Below, piece by piece: positions 59,222-64,000 of a stretch of DNA of 64,000 nucleotides (the first letter of the stretch is position 1; each line of letters begins with the position of its first letter). This stretch comes from Streptomyces noursei ATCC 11455 (GTDB lineage: Bacteria > Actinomycetota > Actinomycetes > Streptomycetales > Streptomycetaceae). Position numbers and translations under genes: made by a program. The stretch lies in the NCBI RefSeq assembly GCF_001704275.1, contig NZ_CP011533.1, forward strand, positions 4,216,001 through 4,280,000. The letters are read 5' to 3'. The notes beneath the pieces were generated by a model. The model saw nothing but the letters and a program-made list of their open reading frames with translations, ran no database searches and was not told the DNA's origin.

Positions 59222-59800
59222 TCAGCCGACGGGCTGGGCGTGCCCCAGGGCGGCGAGCGCGGCCCGTACGCCCTCGGCCATCACCTCGTCGCCGGTGGCC
59301 GCCTCCAGCGCGGCGCCGCAGCCGGCGCAGATCGCCTTGCCGGACGCGGCCGGTTCGGCCTTGTCGGCACCGCACTCGGTGCAGTTCTCGGGCAGGTGGT
59401 CGAAGATCGCGTGGGTGAAGGCGGCCCAGTGCGCGCTGGTGGCCGCCGCGGCGACCTCGTACGGCCGCTGGCCGGCGTGCACCTGCTCCGCGGAGTAGCC
59501 GAACGCGCTGCGGCGCAGCACCTCGGCGGCCAGTTCGGTGATGCCGCCGCGCTCGTCGTAGAGCTGCTCGGAGCCGCCGAGCGTGGTGGCGAGCTGGTCC
59601 AGGACGTTCGACTTGGGCAGCGCCACGCCGAGCTTGGTCTCCATTTCGAAGCGGAATTCGACCAGGTCGAGGGATTCCGCACCCAGGTCGGCGACGAGGG
59701 TGGCATCCGCGGTGATCTCGTCGACATCGGTGCCCAGGACCTGGGCCAGGCCCTCCCGCACGATGTCGTGGATCTGCTCGGCCTGATAGGGGTTCTGCAT
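59222..59800 (-). CDS. Acyl carrier protein with C-terminal zinc-ribbon-like extension
   Basis: A 192-residue protein, more than twice the usual ACP length. Residues 1-80 are a carrier domain with the phosphopantetheine site Ser43 (DLGAESLDLVEF). Residues 81-192 are an added region with helices and two CxxC pairs, CTEC (140-143) and CAGC (158-161), spaced as a zinc ribbon. The extension may dock the carrier on a partner enzyme. GAGGAGAGAG precedes the ATG. It is the first gene of the ketosynthase operon. Confidence 0.88.
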   Translation of the reverse strand: MQNPYQAEQIHDIVREGLAQVLGTDVDEITADATLVADLGAESLDLVEFRFEMETKLGVALPKSNVLDQLATTLGGSEQLYDERGGITELAAEVLRRSAFGYSAEQVHAGQRPYEVAAAATSAHWAAFTHAIFDHLPENCTECGADKAEPAASGKAICAGCGAALEAATGDEVMAEGVRAALAALGHAQPVG

Positions 59801-60539
59801 GGCTCTCTCCTCGTTTTTGAGCGCTCTGGGACACCACCGTCGACCAGCCGTGAAAATTCCCGGAAAACGGCAGCAGAAATACTCGGCAGCGCATTGTCGA
59901 CGCATTCGCGATAAGGTCGCCAAAAGCGCCGGACATCGCATATGCGTGAGGACGTGATTCCGCTCGGCACGCCTTTCGCGACGTCGCTCGAAACCTCGGT
60001 CGGCGACCGTCACGGCAGGCTGCCGCTCGGTGAAGAAGTTGTTGGATTGCCCGCCCAGGGCATGACATCAGGTCGTGGGTACGACCGGTTCACGCTGCGG
60101 ACACAAGAGAACGGGAAAACTTCCGAACCTCAGGAAGCCCCGATTTCAGACGCCTTCGAAGGCGCTACACATGACCATCCCCCGTAGCAAATGATCCCCC
60201 GACACCTGCTTGCAAAAGAACAGGCCGTAATCATCGGCGATCACCTCGTTGTGACGCACTCGCAAAGCCCGTCCCGCCTCTCCCGGAGGCGCGGTAAAAA
60301 CGCTACCAGAGCCACTTAGGGGCGTCACTCGTTTGTGCGATAGGTCACTTGACCCAGATGCCGCCGGAAGAGGTCAGCCATAAATGTTCCGTGGTAATGG
60401 GAAACTTAACGCGCCATTCACGTGGGGCGGGTTTGCTGTCCGGGCCCGCGACACAGCGGGTTACCGGCCGAAAACCTACTCGGTATCCCAACACTTTCCG
60501 GCCACCGCACCGTATTCCGGCCAGCGGCCGGATAGCGCC
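59801..60539 (-). promoter_or_regulatory. AT-richer regulatory region upstream of the carrier-protein operon
   Basis: This 739-bp stretch between the carrier-protein gene and the ferredoxin reductase gene (both minus strand) is clearly less GC-rich than the flanking genes. It contains the 14-bp palindrome CGCCTTCGAAGGCG (60151-60164). Short frames at 59942-60187 (+) and 60146-60328 (-) are open but lack convincing codon bias. Most likely the promoter and operator region of the ketosynthase operon. Confidence 0.5.
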
Positions 60540-61814
60540 TCACTCGAGGGCCCCGCTCCCGGCCGACGCCCCACCGGCCGCCCCGGACCCATCGGCCCCA
60601 CCGGCCGCCCCCGTCACCTCGCCCCGCTCCTCCTGGAGCCGCCGCGCGTACCCCGCCAACCGCTTCCCCAGATTCACACTCACCGCACCGACCAACCGGC
60701 CCTCCCGGTAGTGCGCCTCCACCACCTTCTCCGCACCCGGCTCCCCCTCCTCGACGACCACCCGGTCCCCGGTCCCCGGCAGCCCCACCGACTTGATCCG
60801 CAGCCCGAACGCCGACGTCCAGAACGACGGCACATGCTCGTACGGCTCGGCCGCGGCCGGCCCCGCCAACAGGTTCCGCGCCGCCAACTCCCCCTGCGCC
60901 GCCGCATTGCTCCAGTGCTCCAACGGCACCGGCCCGTCCACCGACCGCACCGCGTCGCACCACGCCACGTCCCCGGCCACCACGATCCGCCGATCGGGCA
61001 CCCCGGCCACCCCCGCCGTCCGCGCGAACAGCCGCTCGTCGCAGTGCACCCGCCCGGACGGCAGCGCCAACCCGGACCCCACCAGCCACCCGGTCGCCGG
61101 CACCATCCCGATCGCCACCACCGCCACCTCGGCCGGCAGCACGCCCCCGTCGGCCAACCCGACCCCGGCGACCCGCCCGCCCTCGGCACGAAAACCCGTC
61201 ACCCCGGTGCCCAGCCGCAGGACGACCCCGGCCCGCCGCGCCGCCCGCGCCACCACATCCGGCACCGTCCCGCCCAGCGCCCGCAACGGCCGCCCGAACG
61301 GCTCCACCAACGTCACCCGCACCCCGAGCCCCAGCCCGACCAGCGACGACGCCAGCTCCACCCCGACGAAACCCGCCCCGACGACGACCACCTCACGGGC
61401 CCCGCCGTCGACCGCCGCACGCAGCGCCCGGACGTCGTCCAGCCCCCGCACCGTCAGCACCCCGGCCGGCACCTCCCCGGGCCAGACCCGCGCCCGCGCC
61501 CCGGTCGCCAACACCAGCCCGTCGTACGGCACCTCCGCACCGTCGGCCAGCCGCACCCGACGCCGCTCCCGATCCAGCCCGACGGCCCCGGTCCCCCGGA
61601 TCCAGCGGGCACCGAAGTCCTCGGCGCCGGCCAGCCGGATGTCGTCCGCCGTGCGGGTCCCGGCCACCACCTGCTTGGTCAACGGCGGCCGGTCATACGG
61701 GAGTTCCGCCTCGTCCGACACCACGGTCAACGCCCCGCGGAACCCCCGCGCACGCAGCGACTCACCGGCCCGGACACCCGCCAGACCCGCGCCCACCACG
61801 ACGACCTCGCGCAC
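60540..61814 (-). CDS. Ferredoxin reductase (FAD/NAD(P)H, putidaredoxin-reductase type)
   Basis: A 424-residue flavoprotein with the N-terminal FAD motif VVVVGAGLAGVRAGESLRAR, the PYDRPPLTK segment of oxygenase-coupled reductases, the NAD(P)H motif VVVVGAGFVGVELASSL, and the FAD-binding VVAGDVAWCDA. The C-terminus is a Gly/Ala-rich tail. It should pass electrons from NAD(P)H to the ferredoxin encoded 3 nt upstream and on to the P450. It starts at GTG. Confidence 0.92.
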   Translation of the reverse strand: MREVVVVGAGLAGVRAGESLRARGFRGALTVVSDEAELPYDRPPLTKQVVAGTRTADDIRLAGAEDFGARWIRGTGAVGLDRERRRVRLADGAEVPYDGLVLATGARARVWPGEVPAGVLTVRGLDDVRALRAAVDGGAREVVVVGAGFVGVELASSLVGLGLGVRVTLVEPFGRPLRALGGTVPDVVARAARRAGVVLRLGTGVTGFRAEGGRVAGVGLADGGVLPAEVAVVAIGMVPATGWLVGSGLALPSGRVHCDERLFARTAGVAGVPDRRIVVAGDVAWCDAVRSVDGPVPLEHWSNAAAQGELAARNLLAGPAAAEPYEHVPSFWTSAFGLRIKSVGLPGTGDRVVVEEGEPGAEKVVEAHYREGRLVGAVSVNLGKRLAGYARRLQEERGEVTGAAGGADGSGAAGGASAGSGALE

Positions 61815-61817
61815 CGC

Positions 61818-62009
61818 TCAGGCCCGCTCGACCGAGATCGCCCGCACCGGGCACGCCCGCGCCGCGGCCACCACCTTGTCCGCGAGCTCCGGCGCCGGGT
61901 CCGACGCGACCTGCAACCGCTCGTCGTCGTCCAGCGCAAAGACCTCCGGCGCCACCAGAGCACACTGCCCCAGCCCGTCGCACGCCTCGTGATCGACCGT
62001 GATCCGCAT
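61818..62009 (-). CDS. [3Fe-4S] ferredoxin, P450 partner
   Basis: A 63-residue ferredoxin: Cys10 and Cys16 in EACDGLGQCALVAPEVF and Cys53 in AARACPVRAISV, the three-Cys pattern of [3Fe-4S] ferredoxins serving actinobacterial P450s. It lies between the P450 and reductase genes, making a complete three-part electron chain. GGGGGAGT precedes the ATG at 62009. Confidence 0.93.
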   Translation of the reverse strand: MRITVDHEACDGLGQCALVAPEVFALDDDERLQVASDPAPELADKVVAAARACPVRAISVERA

Positions 62010-62139
62010 GCCCGACTCCCCCACTTCCCCTATGGATCAAGCAGTTGACGCGACGCGGAAGCCCCCGCCGCCCCGCCCGCGGCCGGCGGCGCCACCCCAC
62101 CGGGCCCACCCCACCGACCGCCCGGGCGTCCTCACACCG

Positions 62140-63327
62140 TCACACCGTCTCCCGCGCATACCGCAGCGGCAGCGCCTCCAGCCCCCGGATCGCGTCCGAG
62201 GCCAGCCAGCGCACCTCACCCGCCGGAACGCCCAACTCCAGCGTCGGGAAGCGGTCCAGGATCTCGGTCAGCGCGATCGTCGCCTCCTGCCGGGCCAACC
62301 GCTGCCCCAGGCAGAAGTGCGGCCCCATCCCGAACGCGACGTGCCGCGCGGTGGCCCGCCCGATGTCGAACGTGTGGCCGTCCTCCCGCACCTCCGCGTC
62401 CCGATTGGCCGCGTTCAGCAGGAACCGCACCAGCTCGCCCTCGCGAATGGTCACCCCGCCGGCCTCGATGTCCGTAAGCGCCACCCGGTTCACCGTGGTC
62501 ATCGCCGACCCCCGGAACCGCAGCGCCTCCTCCACCGCCTGGCCCACCAGCGACCGGTCCGCGCGCAGCGCGGCCAGCTGCTCCGGATGCGTCAACAGCT
62601 CATGCAACGCGTTGGCCAGCAGGTTCGTCACCGTGTCATGGCCGGCGATCAGCAGCACCGCGGCGAACGACGACAGCTCCTCGTCCGACAGCCCGGTCCC
62701 GTCCTCGAACCGCGCCGCGATCAGCTCACCGAGCAGGTCCTCCGTCGGCCGCTCCCGCTTGGCCCCGATCAGCCCGATGCAGTACGCGAACAGCTCGCCC
62801 GCCGCCGTCTGCATCGCCTCCGCCGACGGCGCCGCGGAGATGTCCATCGCCCACTTCCGGAACGGATCCCGGTCCTCGCCCGGCACCCCCAGCAGATCGC
62901 AGATCACCTCCAGCGGCATCGGGTAGGTGAACGCGTCGATGAAGTCCACCGTCCCGCTGTCGCCCAGCTTCTCCAGCAACTGCCGGGTGACCTCCACGAT
63001 GCGCGGCTCCAACTGCCGCACCGCCTTCGACGCGAACGCCGCGGAGACCAGCCGCCGGTAACGGGCGTGCCCCGGGTCGTCCTGCTCCAGCAGCATCACC
63101 TGCAACCCCGGGACCAGCGCCCCGTGCGGCGCATGGGTGTGTACGTCGTTGGACAGCCGCGGATCGCTCAACAGCTCCCGGGTCAGCGCCGCACTCAGCA
63201 CCGTCCACGTCTCCTGCTGGTTCAGCTGCCGGGTACGGATGATCCCGTGGTCCGCGGCGAGCCGCCCCAACTCCCGCTCCAGATCCGCCGAAGCCGCCAG
63301 CTCGGCAAGATCGAACACCTCGGACAT
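62140..63327 (-). CDS. Cytochrome P450
   Basis: A 395-residue bacterial P450: I-helix oxygen-activation motif AGHDT at 228-232, ExxR in EALR (267-270), and the heme loop FGMGPHFCLGQRLAR with the axial Cys339. It is expected to hydroxylate or epoxidise the cluster's product using the ferredoxin and reductase encoded next. The substrate cannot be read from sequence. The ATG at 63327 is chosen because it gives the normal length; GGGGGAA lies upstream. Confidence 0.93.
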   Translation of the reverse strand: MSEVFDLAELAASADLERELGRLAADHGIIRTRQLNQQETWTVLSAALTRELLSDPRLSNDVHTHAPHGALVPGLQVMLLEQDDPGHARYRRLVSAAFASKAVRQLEPRIVEVTRQLLEKLGDSGTVDFIDAFTYPMPLEVICDLLGVPGEDRDPFRKWAMDISAAPSAEAMQTAAGELFAYCIGLIGAKRERPTEDLLGELIAARFEDGTGLSDEELSSFAAVLLIAGHDTVTNLLANALHELLTHPEQLAALRADRSLVGQAVEEALRFRGSAMTTVNRVALTDIEAGGVTIREGELVRFLLNAANRDAEVREDGHTFDIGRATARHVAFGMGPHFCLGQRLARQEATIALTEILDRFPTLELGVPAGEVRWLASDAIRGLEALPLRYARETV

Positions 63328-63462
63328 GACACATTCCCCCCATGTCTGCCATGGATGACGGGCCGCCGGCCCACGCCGCAGCCCACACGCCACGCCACGG
63401 GCCGACCGGCCCCGAAGAAACCCGCCCCGGACCTCGACGGCCGGCGCCTGCTCCGCCCGGAC

Positions 63463-64000
63463 TCAGTCCCGGAGCAACTGCACGGCCTGCTGCGCGAGTT
63501 GCTGATCCATCGCGCCCGACCGGCTCCCGGCGATCCCCGACCTCATCAGGGCCGCCCCCTCGACCAACGCCACGAACGTCTCGGCCCGCGCGCGACAGAA
63601 ACCGGCGGACCACTCCGGCCGCCCCTGCTGCACGAACGCCTCCACATGGGCCACGTACTTCTGGTAGAACTCCCGGACCACCGCGGCGATCTCGTCGTCC
63701 CGCGCCGCCAGCGCCCACACCTCGACGTACAACCGGACCAGTTGCGGATCATCCTGCTCGGCGAGCACCACCGCCACCACCTCGGCGGGTTCCGCCCGGC
63801 CGCCCTCCGGCACCTCGATGGCCGACGGGTCCTCCCGGTCCAGCCGCAGCCCCGTCGTCTCCGCCAGCCGCTCCAGCGAACGGTCCAACGCCCGCTCCAG
63901 CACGGCCTTTATCAGGTCGGCCCGGGTCGGGAAGTAGTGCTGCAGATGCCCGACCCGCACCCCCGCCTCACCGGCGATGGCCCGCAACGAGGCATCCGCG
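63463..64000 (-). CDS. TetR/AcrR-family regulator, 5' part outside the window
   Basis: At least 179 residues, open through the window edge, so the start lies beyond 64000. The visible part begins within the HTH (ADASLRAIAGEAGVRVGHLQ, then HYFPTRADLIKAVLERAL) and continues with a helical ligand domain ending GAMDQQLAQQAVQLLRD. It is on the same strand as, and 135 bp before, the P450 gene, so it may be the cluster's local repressor. The YFPT-type recognition helix (HLQHYFPT) is typical of BetI/AcrR-like members. Confidence 0.85.
   Translation of the reverse strand, partial: ADASLRAIAGEAGVRVGHLQHYFPTRADLIKAVLERALDRSLERLAETTGLRLDREDPSAIEVPEGGRAEPAEVVAVVLAEQDDPQLVRLYVEVWALAARDDEIAAVVREFYQKYVAHVEAFVQQGRPEWSAGFCRARAETFVALVEGAALMRSGIAGSRSGAMDQQLAQQAVQLLRD

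Noticed and set aside
59942..60328. Two short frames, 59942-60187 (+) and 60146-60328 (-)
   Set aside because: They overlap each other, lie in an AT-richer promoter region and show no family features; kept only as a note in the regulatory region.

Overview
The window looks like a stretch of a Streptomyces chromosome. GC content is very high, codon third positions are almost all G or C, GTG and TTG starts are common, and many genes are recognisable streptomycete core genes: a Nur-type Fur regulator, RsiG, CsoR next to a Pit transporter, a DUF3099 protein and a cysA/sseC pair. No rRNA, tRNA, CRISPR array, insertion sequence or phage gene was seen. Both outermost genes run off the window.

Layout. 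1-4.1 kb: the end of an LmeA-like gene; a cysteine-type leader peptide upstream of a sulfurtransferase and sseC; small conserved genes; a nitrobindin. 4.1-7.3 kb: a cobalamin riboswitch followed by a BtuC-BtuD-BtuF-type uptake operon. 7.3-12.1 kb: nur, ygfZ, dtd, rsiG (both c-di-GMP signature motifs are visible), an asparaginase and an ankyrin protein. 12.1-19.9 kb: small redox and regulatory genes with clear operators (SoxR-like, TetR, MerR-type), a PrmC-like methyltransferase with an odd leader, and a mycothiol-dependent enzyme. 19.9-26.4 kb: an editing-less threonyl-tRNA synthetase behind a Thr-rich leader peptide and hairpin, an ATP-grasp/lipoprotein pair, an XRE-HbhA-DUF2516 block, and a SpoIIE-type phosphatase whose receiver domain carries an in-frame interspersed repeat. 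26.9-35.1 kb: an NlpC/P60 hydrolase, pstSCAB behind a PHO box, pit with its DUF47 partner, and csoR. 35.2-40.4 kb: a lipoprotein, a berberine-bridge-type oxidase, a PAP2 phosphatase and a lytic transglycosylase/NlpC hydrolase. 40.8-48.6 kb: a chromosomal type IV secretion-like gene set (small membrane protein, TcpC/VirB8-like, TrbL/VirB6-like, SCO6880-type, VirB4-like ATPase and a VirD4-like protein without a Walker A motif) with no relaxase.

48.5-64 kb is the most interesting region: a biosynthetic gene cluster read entirely on the minus strand. It encodes a carrier protein with a C-terminal zinc-ribbon-like tail, four ketosynthase-family proteins (two with intact Cys-His-His triads, two apparently inactive), a single polypeptide fusing a class III aminotransferase to a reductase resembling cyanobacterial acyl-ACP reductase, two short-chain dehydrogenases, a type II thioesterase, a P450 with its own ferredoxin and ferredoxin reductase, and a TetR regulator cut by the window end. 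The inferred chemistry is a type II polyketide or fatty-acid-like chain built on the carrier protein, released reductively as an aldehyde, aminated by the same polypeptide and then oxidised. The product cannot be named from the sequence.

Two themes recur. Start codons often sit 6-7 nt after a TAnnnT hexamer, suggesting leaderless transcripts. A short hairpin repeat that starts with CTCCCCC occurs three times, once inside a coding sequence.
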